From Flavobacterium sp. W4I14 (GTDB lineage Bacteria; Bacteroidota; Bacteroidia; Sphingobacteriales; Sphingobacteriaceae), in contig JAUSZU010000001.1 in assembly GCA_030817875.1 (NCBI GenBank), positions 496,001 through 560,000 of the forward strand: 64,000 nt of DNA. The letters are read 5' to 3'. Position numbers and translations under genes: made by a program. Positions 15,972-25,574 of the stretch are shown piece by piece. Each line of letters begins with the position of its first letter. The first letter of the stretch is position 1. The notes under the pieces were generated by a model, which made no database searches, had not been told where the DNA came from, and worked only from the letters and a program-made list of their open reading frames with translations.

Positions 15972-16238
15972 TTATTGACAGTTAAGTCTTTCAATAAAAT
16001 AATAGGTATCCAATGCGTCTTCCGCCTCTGAATCATCATTTTCATTAGTGATTGATTTTACTTTACCAACATTTTTTTGAGCGCCACTGTTATTGTACTC
16101 AAATTTGATATTACCTATTGATTTAATTTTTCCATCTTCAGAAGGGAATACGCTGCTGCAATATTCTATTTTACCACGAAAGAGCTGAGCATTTGCCTGG
16201 CTGGAAAGGCTTAAAATTTTGGTGAATATATTTCTCAT
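15972..16238 (-). CDS. Small uncharacterised protein (88 aa)
   Basis: 88 aa starting with ATG at 16238, only 11 bp after the stop of the beta-barrel gene and followed by a good terminator, so it is probably the second gene of a two-gene operon. The N-terminus (MRNIFTKILSLSSQANAQ) is a weak signal-peptide-like stretch with a poorly hydrophobic core. The body is acidic near the end (NENDDSEAEDALDTYY), with two cysteines. It matches no family I know. It could also be a decayed remnant of a longer gene. Confidence 0.5.
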   Translation of the reverse strand: MRNIFTKILSLSSQANAQLFRGKIEYCSSVFPSEDGKIKSIGNIKFEYNNSGAQKNVGKVKSITNENDDSEAEDALDTYYFIERLNCQ

Positions 16239-16249
16239 CTTATTGGACG

Positions 16250-16903
16250 TTAAAAATGGTAGTTGAAAGTAACAGTTGGAGTAAAATTCTGAAGTGCCAG
16301 CCTTAAATTATTGGTTTTGTCGTAATTATACAGCGATTCTTCAGCATAATAGTTTTGATGAAAGAAGGTTACTATAGGTACCGAAAACTCTAATGCTGCA
16401 TGTTTCGATACGAAATAGGTAAAACCGGGGCTTATACTTGCTCCCCATCCCTTTATTTTGGCATCAGTTCTGATCAGGTAACCTTCATCATCGATCCTGT
16501 TAAAGGTGTTGATTTGAAGGAGCAGATTAGCTTGCATAAAAAACTTGAAGCGCTCTTTAACATCAATATATTTACGTACGAAAGGAGAGATGCCAAGACT
16601 AAATTCCTTTACCCCGCGCTGTTCTTCGTAATATCCATATTCGTCGTTCCACGCGATATAAGTTTCGCCCCTAAGCTTTGATAGACTTAAAGGGATTTCT
16701 AAGCCTATTGCAAAATTTTTAGCTAAGAAATAACCTCCCCTGGGTGTTAATGTAAATGTGTTCAAACTAGCCGATGAATTATTTTGTTTGGAAGTTCCAA
16801 AACTCAGGCTTCCGCCAACAAAGCCGGTTCCTTTTTCAGTTTGGGCATAGCAATGCCAACTGACGGCGCATAGCAGCGCCATGATGATTAATTTAGGTTT
16901 CAT
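16250..16903 (-). CDS. Outer-membrane beta-barrel protein
   Basis: 217 aa from the ATG at 16903; an in-frame TTG nine codons upstream is less likely because the ATG directly starts a signal peptide (MKPKLIIMALLCAVSWHCYAQ). After the cut comes TEKGTGFVGGSLSFG, closely similar to the TEKGNFMLGGNVGVN of the barrel encoded at 12341. Strands alternate to a terminal TVTFNYHF, the usual BAM-recognised end. Probably a paralogue of that barrel. It forms an apparent operon with the 88-aa gene. Confidence 0.83.
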   Translation of the reverse strand: MKPKLIIMALLCAVSWHCYAQTEKGTGFVGGSLSFGTSKQNNSSASLNTFTLTPRGGYFLAKNFAIGLEIPLSLSKLRGETYIAWNDEYGYYEEQRGVKEFSLGISPFVRKYIDVKERFKFFMQANLLLQINTFNRIDDEGYLIRTDAKIKGWGASISPGFTYFVSKHAALEFSVPIVTFFHQNYYAEESLYNYDKTNNLRLALQNFTPTVTFNYHF

Positions 16904-17021
16904 TTTATTTGTGTTTTTGTGTGTAATCAATAATAATCATTATTGAAACAAAAAACAAGAAAACGAACTATCATGTTAGTTACCTAAAATGTATTTTTGA
17001 ATTAGGACTCAATAAGCGGCT

Positions 17022-17128
17022 GTCATTTCGCGCAGATTGCAACGTAGCGGGAATTACATAAGTGCTCAGCGCAGCTAAGTCTGCTTAGGCAGATCTCTCC
17101 ATTCCACTGCGTTCCAGTCGAGATGACG
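17022..17128. repeat. Large GTCATTTCG...CGAGATGAC imperfect palindrome
   Basis: Outer arms GTCATTTCG and CGAGATGAC enclose AGCGCAGCTAAG and CTGCTTAGGCAGA-type inner segments. The same architecture appears at 26776-26896. It fills most of the gene-free stretch 16904-17221, together with the clpB terminator. This is a dispersed non-coding repeat. Confidence 0.7.
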
Positions 17129-17177
17129 GATTTTTCTTTAAAGTCTGTCTATAGTAGAGAAATAGCTATTAAACAAA

Positions 17178-17209
17178 AAAATCCCATAGGATTTGACCTA
17201 TGGGATTTT
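17178..17209 (-). terminator. Terminator of clpB
   Basis: AAAATCCCATAGG pairs perfectly with CCTATGGGATTTT over a 6-nt loop, and the minus strand continues with T's. It is 13 bases past the clpB stop. Confidence 0.9.
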
Positions 17210-17221
17210 GATTGTTGTATT

Positions 17222-19822
17222 TTAATCTGTTTTTTGGTTCAGGAACACAAAATTATGATCGAACATATCCAGCTTAATTTTGCTGTCTTTATCTATCTTA
17301 CCCGCCAATATCTCTTTCGACAGTTCATTTAGGATTCTTTTTTGGATAACCCTTTTTAATGGTCTGGCACCAAACTGCGGATCGTAACCCAATTGTGCCA
17401 ACCAATCTAAAGCTTCATCACTGGCATCCATTTCGATACCCATTTCGGCGAGTGTTTGCTGTACATGTTTAAACTGCAAGCTTACAATGTTTCTGATTTC
17501 GCTGCGGTTTAACGGTGTAAACATAATCAGCTCATCAATCCTGTTCAAAAACTCCGGACGAATGGTTTGTTTTAATACCTCGAACAATTCGTTTTTGGTT
17601 TTGGCAATTATTTCCTCGCGGTTTTCATCAATTAAGTTTTTGAAGTTATCCTGAATTAAATGCGCACCAATATTAGAAGTCATGATGATGATGGTGTTTT
17701 TGAAATTCACCGTCCTTCCTTTATTGTCAGTTAAACGGCCATCATCCAATACCTGCAACAGGATATTAAATACATCAGGATGTGCTTTTTCAATCTCATC
17801 AAGCAATACCACAGAATAAGGCTTACGTCTAACGGCTTCAGTTAACTGTCCGCCTTCATCGTAACCAACATATCCCGGAGGCGCTCCAATTAAACGCGAT
17901 ACGGCATGACGTTCCTGATATTCACTCATATCGATACGTGTTAACGCATTTTCATCGTTGAATAAAAATTCTGCCAATGCTTTTGCAAGCTCGGTTTTAC
18001 CTACTCCGGTTGTACCTAAAAAGATGAAAGAGCCGATTGGTTTGCGTTTATCCTGCAAGCCCGCGCGCGAACGACGGATCGCATCAGAAATGGCTTCGAT
18101 TGCTTCATCCTGACCAGCCACACGCTGGTGTAATTCCTCTTCTAAATGAAGTAATTTTTCGCGCTCACTGGCAATCAGTTTAGTAACCGGAATGCCTGTC
18201 CAACGGCCAACTACGCCTGCAATATCATCAGCTGTAACTTCTTCCTTAAGCATGCGGCTATCGCTTTGCTGGCTTTCTAAATCGGCTTTAAGTTTTTCAA
18301 CTTTATCCTGTGCCTCTTTAATTTTTCCGTAACGGATTTCGGCTACTTTACCGTAATCGCCTGCACGTTCTGCCTGTTCGGCTTCTAATTTATAATGCTC
18401 AATCTGCTCTAACTCGTTGTTTACCGCATCTACCAGGTCTTTCTCGCCTTGCCATTTGGCTTTAAATTCATCACGTTCGGCTGATAGGTTGGCAATTTCT
18501 TCTGAAAGTTCTTTAACCTTCCTGTCGTCTTTTTCACGCTTTATGGCTTCGCGCTCTATCTCCAAACGCATAATTTCACGGTCTAAAGCATCCACATTTT
18601 CTGGCACACTATCCATCTCCATACGTAATTTAGATGCAGCTTCGTCCATTAAATCGATGGCTTTATCTGGCAAGAAACGGTCTGAAATATACCGCTGACT
18701 CATTTCTACAGCTGCGATAATTGCTTCATCTTTAATCCTTACTTTATGGTGTGTTTCATAACGTTCTTTTAACCCACGGAGGATAGAAATGGCATCCTGT
18801 GTGTCAGGTTCTTCAACCATTACTTTTTGGAAACGACGCTCTAGTGCTTTATCCTTTTCTAAATATTTTTGATATTCATCTAAAGTTGTTGCACCAATGG
18901 CGCGCAATTCTCCACGGGCAAGGGCAGGTTTTAAAATGTTTGCCGCATCCATTGCACCTTCGCCGCCACCAGCACCTACCAAAGTATGGATCTCGTCAAT
19001 AAACAGTACGATTTCGCCATCGCTCTGGGTAACTTCTTTAACCACAGCTTTTAAACGTTCTTCGAACTCACCTTTATATTTTGCACCTGCAATAAGCGAA
19101 CCCATATCAAGGGAATAAACCACTTTGCTTTTTAAATTTTCAGGTACATCACCTTTAATAATCCTAAAGGCAATACCCTCTGCAATGGCTGTTTTACCTA
19201 CGCCTGGTTCGCCAATTAAAATAGGGTTGTTCTTAGTTCTGCGTGATAAAATCTGGATCACCCGACGGATTTCTTCATCGCGACCGATCACAGGATCGAG
19301 CTTTCCACTCTCGGCATATTCGTTTAAATTTCTTGCATATTTGCTTAAGGCCTGGTAAGTAGCTTCTGCATTTTGATCCGTTACCCGGTTATCGCCACGC
19401 AATTCTACAATGGCCTTTTTAAGGTCCTTTTCGTTAACGCCCTGTTCTTTTAATAATTTCGAAGTGCTATCGTTAACGGCTAAAATGCCTAACAATAAAT
19501 GCTCTACAGAGACGAATTCATCTTTAAATTCTTTTAAAAATGTTTGCGCTTTCTGCAGGGCGCTATTGGCATTAGATGACAGATAGACATTGCTTCCGCT
19601 CACTTTCGGGAACTTGGCAATCTCTGCATCTAAGTTTTGATTTAGTGAATTTAGGTTAACGTTCAGTTTCTTTAAAACATAAGAAACCACGTTTTCATCA
19701 ACAGTAAGCAAACCTTTAAGCAGGTGTGCCGTTTCAATAGCCTGTTGCTGATTGCCTTGGGCTATTTCAGAAGCCTGTTGAACTGCTTCCTGGGCTTTTA
19801 TAGTAAAATTGTTGAAGTTCAT
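17222..19822 (-). CDS. clpB: ATP-dependent disaggregase ClpB
   Basis: 866 aa, the standard ClpB length. The Clp N-domain repeats are at 1-145 ([22 protein letters not shown]). AAA+ module 1 has Walker A GEPGVGKT and Walker [10 protein letters not shown]. The long coiled-coil M-domain lies at about 395-525. Module 2 has [33 protein letters not shown] and the sensor-2 GARPLKR. ClpB works with DnaK in the cytosol to extract proteins from heat-induced aggregates. No HrcA-type CIRCE or other obvious heat-shock operator was seen upstream. It stands alone, ended by its own terminator. Confidence 0.97.
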   Translation of the reverse strand: MNFNNFTIKAQEAVQQASEIAQGNQQQAIETAHLLKGLLTVDENVVSYVLKKLNVNLNSLNQNLDAEIAKFPKVSGSNVYLSSNANSALQKAQTFLKEFKDEFVSVEHLLLGILAVNDSTSKLLKEQGVNEKDLKKAIVELRGDNRVTDQNAEATYQALSKYARNLNEYAESGKLDPVIGRDEEIRRVIQILSRRTKNNPILIGEPGVGKTAIAEGIAFRIIKGDVPENLKSKVVYSLDMGSLIAGAKYKGEFEERLKAVVKEVTQSDGEIVLFIDEIHTLVGAGGGEGAMDAANILKPALARGELRAIGATTLDEYQKYLEKDKALERRFQKVMVEEPDTQDAISILRGLKERYETHHKVRIKDEAIIAAVEMSQRYISDRFLPDKAIDLMDEAASKLRMEMDSVPENVDALDREIMRLEIEREAIKREKDDRKVKELSEEIANLSAERDEFKAKWQGEKDLVDAVNNELEQIEHYKLEAEQAERAGDYGKVAEIRYGKIKEAQDKVEKLKADLESQQSDSRMLKEEVTADDIAGVVGRWTGIPVTKLIASEREKLLHLEEELHQRVAGQDEAIEAISDAIRRSRAGLQDKRKPIGSFIFLGTTGVGKTELAKALAEFLFNDENALTRIDMSEYQERHAVSRLIGAPPGYVGYDEGGQLTEAVRRKPYSVVLLDEIEKAHPDVFNILLQVLDDGRLTDNKGRTVNFKNTIIIMTSNIGAHLIQDNFKNLIDENREEIIAKTKNELFEVLKQTIRPEFLNRIDELIMFTPLNRSEIRNIVSLQFKHVQQTLAEMGIEMDASDEALDWLAQLGYDPQFGARPLKRVIQKRILNELSKEILAGKIDKDSKIKLDMFDHNFVFLNQKTD

Positions 19823-20285
19823 ATTCCCGTTTAAGTCAAAACAAATGCCACGGCAGTTTTGATTTTACAATCGGAAATTTTGTCGGTAAGATTTTGTTTT
19901 TAATGACTAAATTACTGATAATTAGTTATTTGTACTGAAAATTTGACGTAATATTGCTTGCTGTCATTCTGAACGCAGTGAAGAATCTTTAAACTATCGA
20001 AGTCTTATATGAGATTATAAGATTTAATTGATTTGGGCGTTACCCTAATCCCGATGAATCGGGAAAGGGTCGGGCTTTCAGGGCTGCGCTTCGCTCCGGT
20101 ACCGATGAAGGATCGGTACTGAACCCTAACAATCCCTAACGCGGGATCATTGGTGTCATTCTGAACGCAGTGAAGAATCTCTATCCACAATGCATAGACT
20201 TAGAAGCAATCTTAATTGATGAAATCAGTAATCTATCGCTTAAAGATCCATCGTTCCTCAGGATGACAGACTTCTATAGAAAGGT
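19823..20285. repeat. Gene-free stretch with composite repeats
   Basis: It contains a 30-bp direct repeat (TGTCATTCTGAACGCAGTGA continuing to AGAATCT) at 19962-19991 and 20154-20183. These enclose a GC-rich tract at ~20036-20150 with CCCGATGAATCGGG and GGGCTTTCAGGGCTGCGCTTCG. The layout suggests a composite dispersed element inserted upstream of clpB. Not coding. Confidence 0.6.
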
Positions 20286-20380
20286 CGTCATTGCGAGGAA
20301 CGAAGCAATCTTAATGCTCACGCTAGTAGCGATCGTTGTAAGATTGCTTCGTCGGCTGAAAAAGCCTTCTCGCAATGACG
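20286..20380. repeat. CGTCATTGCGAGG...CGCAATGACG palindrome
   Basis: A 95-bp inverted repeat: CGTCATTGCGAGG with GAAGCAATCTTA on the left, TAAGATTGCTTC with TTCTCGCAATGACG on the right. This palindrome type is common in Sphingobacteria intergenic DNA. It lies just downstream of the rhamnosidase stop. Confidence 0.8.
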
Positions 20381-20397
20381 GTATCTCCGGAACTGGA

Positions 20398-23073
20398 TTA
20401 TTTTCGGGCTTTATGTTCAATTACATATTTACCAGCTGCTAAATCTATCTTCCCAATGTTGTTTATCTTCCCATTTATATAATTATCCATGCCACGCGTA
20501 AGTGGGAGGTTAACAGTGGCTGTAGAATTTGCAGGAATGGTAATATCGTACCTGATTCCGTTATCAACTCTTTTCCATGCACTTATAATTTTACCATATG
20601 GACCAATATGGCTAGCCTCAAAGGAATTTAGGCCTGCCATAATGTGCGGATCCAATATCACATGTTTAAAGCCGGGCTGTTTTTCATCTGGTTTGATGCC
20701 ACCAGGAGATTTATATAACCAGGCACCAATTTCCCCGAACATAATGTGGTTCATCGATATATCCGATTTTGCATCAATGGGCCAGTTCTCGTATAAGGTG
20801 GTGGCTCCGTTTTCCATCCACCAGCCCCAGCTTGGATAGGTTTTTTGAGCGGCAACTTTGTAGGCAATATCGCTGTAACCATTTTCACTCAGTGCATTTA
20901 AAATGGCTTTTGTACCCAATAATCCAACATCTAAGTGGAAACCATCGGCTTCTACGCGTTTGGCTAAATTTTGGGCGACTAAGACAACCGATTCTTCAGG
21001 AACAATTTTCCAGTAAAGCGGAGCACTCATTTCGGTCTGTACGCCAGAACCATAAATCCCCTTTTCTTTATTCAGATACTTCGCATTGAAAGCATCTTTA
21101 ATTTTTTTAGCCAAAGCTGTATACTTTTCATAGTCATCGTTTTTACCTAAAATTTTTGCTGCCTTGGCCAAAATAAGCACATCAGCATAATAATAACAGG
21201 TAGAGGTAAGCTCAACAGGAGATTTAGATTTTACTGGGATCCAATCGCCTAAACCCCAGGAAGTTAAACCAGTTGGATAGGTTTCATCAATGTGGTTAAC
21301 GTATTTTCTAATATTTCCATAACAATCGGCAAGCAATTTTTTGTCTCCATAAAACAGGTAAACATTCCACGGGATAATGGCAATTGTACTGGTCCAATCG
21401 GGTCCGTTACCCCATTCGTAACCCCAGCCATCGGTAGGGATAATGGAAGGTAAAACGCCATTTGGTTGTTGTTCATCACGGTGATCGGCGAGCCATTTTT
21501 CGTAAATGGTAATGCCGTCAAAGCCATAAAGACCAGTTTCTATCGCAATCTGTGCGTCGCCTGTCCAGCCATTCTTCTCTCTCTGCGGACAGTCTGTAGG
21601 ATAACCAAAAAGATTTGACAGGTAAGAATTATTGGTAGCGTAATAGATTTTATTGATGATCGGTTCTGAAGATTTAACATCGCCAACAATTGGCACATCG
21701 CTATGCATAAAATAGCCTACCAGATCTTCTTTTTTTAATTGGATGGGAGCGGAGCTACTCACTTCTATATATTGAAAACCCTTATAATTGAAATGCGGCA
21801 TAAAACTTTGTTCACCTTTTCCGTTTAAAATCAAAATATCGGTTTGGAAAGGATCAGTATTATCAGTTGGCCGGTAATGGGCATCAATATTGGAAATGTC
21901 TACGTGTCCGTTGGTATATAAACGCTCGCCATGTTTCAGTTTTATAACAGTTCCTGCCGGTCCGCTTACCGTGATTTTGCTCACGCCTGAAATATTCCTG
22001 CCCAGATCGAATAGATAAGTGGTGTCGTTAAACTTTCTTAAACTTTTGCTTGCTATTTCTTCAACATTGCGGATAGGGTGCATGGCCTGTGCAACAATAT
22101 TTTTAGATGGTGCTGAACGGTACATCACATTTTTCCAATCTGTATCGTCAAAATCTGGCGTGTTCCAGCCTGCTTTTTCCAGGCGGGCATCGTAATGTTC
22201 TGCGGTATAAATACTATTAAAAATAATCGGACTTAAAGCTGTTTTCCATTCCTTGCCCGATTTAATGGTTTCGGTTGTGCCATCTTCATAAGTGATGCGC
22301 ACATCAAGACAAAAAGTTGGCCTGTTGCGCCAGGGGGCACGGTCGAAATACCAAACTGCGGTCGATTGGTGGTTGTACCAACCATTGCCTAACAGTACGC
22401 CAATAGCATTTTTGCCTTTGCTGATGGCCTTGGTTACATCGTAGGTAACGTATAACGTTCGTCTATCAAAACGGGTATACATCGGGTCCATGCGGTGGTT
22501 GCCAATTTTTTTGCCGTTGATGGAGAGTTCGTACAAGCCAGCTGCTGCGATGTAAGCCCTGGCCGATCTGATTTTTTTAGTTGTGGTAAAGGTGTTCCGG
22601 AAATAGGGTGCAGGTTTAAGCTTGGTATTTTCATTATCCGAAATCCAGGCGCTTTGCCAGTTTTCCATTTTCATCATCCCGGTTTCGAAGCTGGCGATAT
22701 ACACTTTGTTTGATTTCTTTTGGCTTCCATCAGCAATATCAACCCTCCAAAAATATTTAGTAAAAGGTTTTAGTGACTGGCCCGAATAAATAACCAGGTT
22801 ATGATCAGATTTAACCCAGCCTGTATTCCAAAGTTTTGCACTGGTTTTAATAAGCGAAGCCGAATCGGTATCTACCAGAAGGCGGTAGGCTGTTTGTTTA
22901 GCTCCCTGGCTGGCATCGTTCATTTGCCATGTAAAACGCGGCTTTGGATTATCTAAGCCGATCGGGTTAACCAAATATTCGGTTTTTAAAGCGGTAAGCG
23001 ATTGAGCAAATGTTTTGGAAATAGGAGCAAGGGTAAAAAATAAAGCAGTTACCTGAAGAAATCTGAGGTTCAT
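20398..23073 (-). CDS. Alpha-L-rhamnosidase (GH78), secreted
   Basis: 891 aa with a signal peptide (cut after ISKTFAQ). Domains in order: N-terminal Ig-like fold (LKTEYLVNPIGLDNPKPRFTW), a carbohydrate-binding-like beta domain with GLYELSINGKKIGNHRMDP, the (alpha/alpha)6 catalytic barrel, and a C-terminal beta domain. The catalytic signature is DCPQREKNGWTGDA near residue 500, and NWPIDAKSDISMNHIMFGEIGAWLY is also diagnostic. It releases terminal L-rhamnose from plant glycosides or pectin. A GH28 gene lies ~40 kb away, consistent with a pectin/rhamnogalacturonan diet, but no SusCD pair is near. Confidence 0.95.
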   Translation of the reverse strand: MNLRFLQVTALFFTLAPISKTFAQSLTALKTEYLVNPIGLDNPKPRFTWQMNDASQGAKQTAYRLLVDTDSASLIKTSAKLWNTGWVKSDHNLVIYSGQSLKPFTKYFWRVDIADGSQKKSNKVYIASFETGMMKMENWQSAWISDNENTKLKPAPYFRNTFTTTKKIRSARAYIAAAGLYELSINGKKIGNHRMDPMYTRFDRRTLYVTYDVTKAISKGKNAIGVLLGNGWYNHQSTAVWYFDRAPWRNRPTFCLDVRITYEDGTTETIKSGKEWKTALSPIIFNSIYTAEHYDARLEKAGWNTPDFDDTDWKNVMYRSAPSKNIVAQAMHPIRNVEEIASKSLRKFNDTTYLFDLGRNISGVSKITVSGPAGTVIKLKHGERLYTNGHVDISNIDAHYRPTDNTDPFQTDILILNGKGEQSFMPHFNYKGFQYIEVSSSAPIQLKKEDLVGYFMHSDVPIVGDVKSSEPIINKIYYATNNSYLSNLFGYPTDCPQREKNGWTGDAQIAIETGLYGFDGITIYEKWLADHRDEQQPNGVLPSIIPTDGWGYEWGNGPDWTSTIAIIPWNVYLFYGDKKLLADCYGNIRKYVNHIDETYPTGLTSWGLGDWIPVKSKSPVELTSTCYYYADVLILAKAAKILGKNDDYEKYTALAKKIKDAFNAKYLNKEKGIYGSGVQTEMSAPLYWKIVPEESVVLVAQNLAKRVEADGFHLDVGLLGTKAILNALSENGYSDIAYKVAAQKTYPSWGWWMENGATTLYENWPIDAKSDISMNHIMFGEIGAWLYKSPGGIKPDEKQPGFKHVILDPHIMAGLNSFEASHIGPYGKIISAWKRVDNGIRYDITIPANSTATVNLPLTRGMDNYINGKINNIGKIDLAAGKYVIEHKARK

Positions 23074-23151
23074 AGTTTAAAGGTTATTCGAAAACTAAGG
23101 TATTAAAATAATGTGCTGATAAGAGAACGCAATGGAATTTTTACGCATAAA

Positions 23152-23177
23152 AAAAGACGAGGTTTAACTCGTCTTTT
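23152..23177 (-). terminator. Terminator after the SRPBCC gene
   Basis: AAGACGAG pairs with CTCGTCTT; the minus strand continues CTTTTTTTATG. It separates the SRPBCC gene from the rhamnosidase gene. Confidence 0.85.
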
Positions 23178-23212
23178 GTATCTGTGCAATCATTAAATCA
23201 GTGCAATCAATT

Positions 23213-23611
23213 TTACCCTAATATTTCTTTCAGTTTTTCCGTTTGGTGATCGGCCAGTTTTTGTAGTGGACCAGATGCCAGCATTTTCATCATCATGTTC
23301 AAATCTGCTGAAATAATGTGTTTAGCTGTAGTTGTTCCGTTTCCGTTATCTGCTACAGTCCACTTTAACTCTACATCAAAAGGTGCCTTTTCACTCGGAA
23401 TTGCTGTTATCTCCTGATTTTCGATACGGCTTGAAATCTTAATGGCCAATTTTGCCATATTTTGGATGGTAAAACGTGCATCATCCTCAGTAGATTCCCA
23501 GTTATAGATATTTTCTGGCATCAGTTGCTGATGATTGTTCATATTGGATAGAAATGCATAAACCTCTGTAACTGGTTTATTTACCTCTACTGCGCTTTCA
23601 ATAACAGTCAT
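23213..23611 (-). CDS. SRPBCC (START/Bet v1-fold) family protein
   Basis: 132 aa. It opens with MTVIESAVEVNKPVTEVYAFLSNMNNHQQLMPENI, the typical START-fold beginning in which a helix follows the first strand, and ends in a long C-terminal helix (ALHSGPLQKLADHQTEKLKEIL type). Members bind hydrophobic ligands or act as cyclases; no ligand can be inferred here. It is 38 bp downstream of pyrE on the same strand and probably co-transcribed with it, with a terminator after it. Confidence 0.85.
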   Translation of the reverse strand: MTVIESAVEVNKPVTEVYAFLSNMNNHQQLMPENIYNWESTEDDARFTIQNMAKLAIKISSRIENQEITAIPSEKAPFDVELKWTVADNGNGTTTAKHIISADLNMMMKMLASGPLQKLADHQTEKLKEILG

Positions 23612-23649
23612 TATATATTTTTTATAGATTTTTGTTTTTTACTCAAAAC

Positions 23650-24315
23650 TTAAGACTCCGGATTCAAAACTTGTCCTTGCCCCCATTCTGAAGGGTTTAA
23701 ACGCCATTTGCCTAATAATTCCATATCACTTTTGGCAATAATGCTGTGCTCTGCAGCATAATCGATTAAAGCAGCATAGTTTGATAAAGTTAAGTAACGA
23801 CATTTTGCAGCTGCGAAATTTTCGTCTGCTTTTTCGAAACCATAAGTGAAAATTGCCGCTAAACCGGCTACCGATAAACCTGCAGTTCTTAATGCATCAA
23901 CAGCTTGTAGGCTGCTTTTTCCGGTTGAAATTAAATCTTCGATAACGACCACACGTTGACCTTCTACCACTTCGCCTTCAATTAAACTTCCAGTACCGTG
24001 TTCTTTAGCCTTCGCTCTTACATAGATAAAAGGTAAACCAAGTTCCTGAGCTACTAAAACACCTTGAGGGATTCCAGCAGTTGCAACACCGGCGATAACA
24101 TCTACCGAGCCAAACTCTTCCTGAATGGCCTGTGCAAGTTTCTGGCGGATGTAAGTTCTAACCTGAGGGTGGGAAAGGGTAATTCTGTTGTCGCAATAAA
24201 TTGGCGATTTCCAACCAGATGCCCAGGTAAAAGGATTATTTGGTTGTAATTTGATTGCTTTTATCTGTAATAAAAATTCCGCTACCTTTAATTCAATATC
24301 ACTTTTATTATACAT
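23650..24315 (-). CDS. pyrE: Orotate phosphoribosyltransferase
   Basis: 221 aa, normal for bacterial PyrE. It converts orotate and PRPP to OMP in cytosolic pyrimidine synthesis. Visible motifs are FTWASGWKSPIYCDNR (orotate loop), KAKEHGTGSLIEGEV (the flexible catalytic loop) and the PRPP-binding VVVIEDLISTGKSS at about 124-137. Other pyr genes are not nearby, which is usual in Bacteroidota. The downstream SRPBCC gene is probably in the same transcript. Confidence 0.96.
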   Translation of the reverse strand: MYNKSDIELKVAEFLLQIKAIKLQPNNPFTWASGWKSPIYCDNRITLSHPQVRTYIRQKLAQAIQEEFGSVDVIAGVATAGIPQGVLVAQELGLPFIYVRAKAKEHGTGSLIEGEVVEGQRVVVIEDLISTGKSSLQAVDALRTAGLSVAGLAAIFTYGFEKADENFAAAKCRYLTLSNYAALIDYAAEHSIIAKSDMELLGKWRLNPSEWGQGQVLNPES

Positions 24316-24389
24316 GGCTCAAAATTACAGATTTATTTGTGTTTGTCATAACGTTTATTAAGCCTCACTTGTTTTAGCGAGGAAAGAAA

Positions 24390-24542
24390 ATGTCGGGATT
24401 TGAATTTAATAACGACTTCCAAATGCTACAAATATCGGAAATTTTGATGGATGGTAAAAGCTATTTCTTGCCACTCCTTGTAAATCAGTATGATAAAGAA
24501 TATCAGGGCTTAAAACATCTCAAGAATATCTTGTTGTGGTAA
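24390..24542 (+). CDS. Possible small gene (50 aa)
   Basis: ATG at 24390 preceded by GAGGAAAGAAA, a ribosome-binding-site-like purine run that is not usual in this phylum. It encodes 50 aa starting MSGFEFNNDFQMLQ and ending in KHLKNILLW, mostly polar with one short hydrophobic patch (YFLPLLV). It matches nothing I know. It lies in the 360-bp gap between divergent pyrE and the AraC gene; the rest of that gap shows no other feature. Could equally be a chance frame. Confidence 0.28.
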   Translation: MSGFEFNNDFQMLQISEILMDGKSYFLPLLVNQYDKEYQGLKHLKNILLW

Positions 24543-24675
24543 AAGATTATTTTTAAGCTGCGGCGCTTGGATTACGACGCTTAATTGTCTCATTAAAGGT
24601 ATAATCTGTTCCGATTTTTACAATCCCGAGGCTTAGAATTGCCCTAATTTTACGATCTTGTAGTCAATTGCATAT

Positions 24676-25488
24676 ATGGAATTTAAACAGTTTTTACCTT
24701 CAGATCCCTTAAAACCTTATATCAGGCATTATTATATTTTCAAGTCGGATGCTGATTCGGCTTTTGAGGATGTGGTATTTCCCAGTGGGGATATGGAGGT
24801 AATCTTTAATCTGGGGAATGGCAGTTGGGAATCGCTTGTAAACAATGCTTTTAAGAAAACACCGAAAATTGAACTTTGGGGGCAGATTACAAAGCCGCTT
24901 GCTATCCGATCGGTAGGTAAACATGCTATGCTTGGGATCAAATTTTATACACACTCGGCATCATACTTTTTTAATGATCAGATGGGGGTTTTTAACGATT
25001 CGATTACCGATCTTCGGGATGTGATCGGAGCAAGTGCAGATGTGCTTTATCAAAAACTATTGGAAACTGAGAGTGAACAAAAAAGGATCAATCTTTTAGA
25101 GGCATTTTTGTTGAAAAGACTGATCAATCATGAAAAGAAATCCTTTCATATCAATAAGGTAGCCGATATCTTAAATAGTATCCTAAAAGATGCTTCGGGA
25201 AGCAATATTACCTATATCGCATCAAGGCATAATATTACTACGCGTTATTTGCAACGGTTACTGCACCAGCATACCGGGCTTTCACCAAAATCTTACGATA
25301 AAATTAACCGTTTTCAGCAGAGTTTAAAGATGGTTTCAAAAAATGAGGAGCCACTTACCAATATTGCTTATGCCTGCGGATATTTTGATCAATCGCATTT
25401 TATAAGAGACTTCAAATCCTTTACCGGACTTACTCCTTCGAGTTACCTGGATAACCTTACTCCGGTAAACCAGCTGCTTTTTCCATAA
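24676..25488 (+). CDS. AraC family transcriptional regulator
   Basis: 270 aa. The N-terminal ~150 residues are an effector domain of the type seen in Bacteroidota AraC proteins with a DUF6597-like fold (FLPSDPLKPYIRHYYIF ... VVFPSGDMEVIFNLG). The C-terminal double helix-turn-helix spans about 165-262, with the second helix pair in PLTNIAYACGYFDQSHFIRDFKSFTGLTPSSYL, a textbook AraC signature. It precedes the PEP-mutase-like and SnoaL-like genes in the same direction with an 86-bp gap, so it probably controls them. Confidence 0.9.
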   Translation: MEFKQFLPSDPLKPYIRHYYIFKSDADSAFEDVVFPSGDMEVIFNLGNGSWESLVNNAFKKTPKIELWGQITKPLAIRSVGKHAMLGIKFYTHSASYFFNDQMGVFNDSITDLRDVIGASADVLYQKLLETESEQKRINLLEAFLLKRLINHEKKSFHINKVADILNSILKDASGSNITYIASRHNITTRYLQRLLHQHTGLSPKSYDKINRFQQSLKMVSKNEEPLTNIAYACGYFDQSHFIRDFKSFTGLTPSSYLDNLTPVNQLLFP

Positions 25489-25535
25489 ATTTTATTTTGT
25501 TCGGATTTGTACAATCCGTTGATTTTTAAGGGCTA

Positions 25536-25543
25536 TATCTTTG
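25536..25543 (+). promoter_or_regulatory. Bacteroidota -7 box for the PEP-mutase-like gene
   Basis: TATCTTTG matches TAnnTTTG, 31 nt before the ATG at 25575. No well-spaced -33 element is obvious, which would fit an activator-dependent promoter. Confidence 0.4.
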
Positions 25544-25574
25544 ATGTATAATCAATTAAAACAAGATATAGCTT

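Noticed and set aside
20170..20442. 90-codon frame on the plus strand
   Set aside because: Built almost entirely from the palindromic repeats at 20154 and 20286 and running into the end of the rhamnosidase gene; repeat DNA, not a gene.
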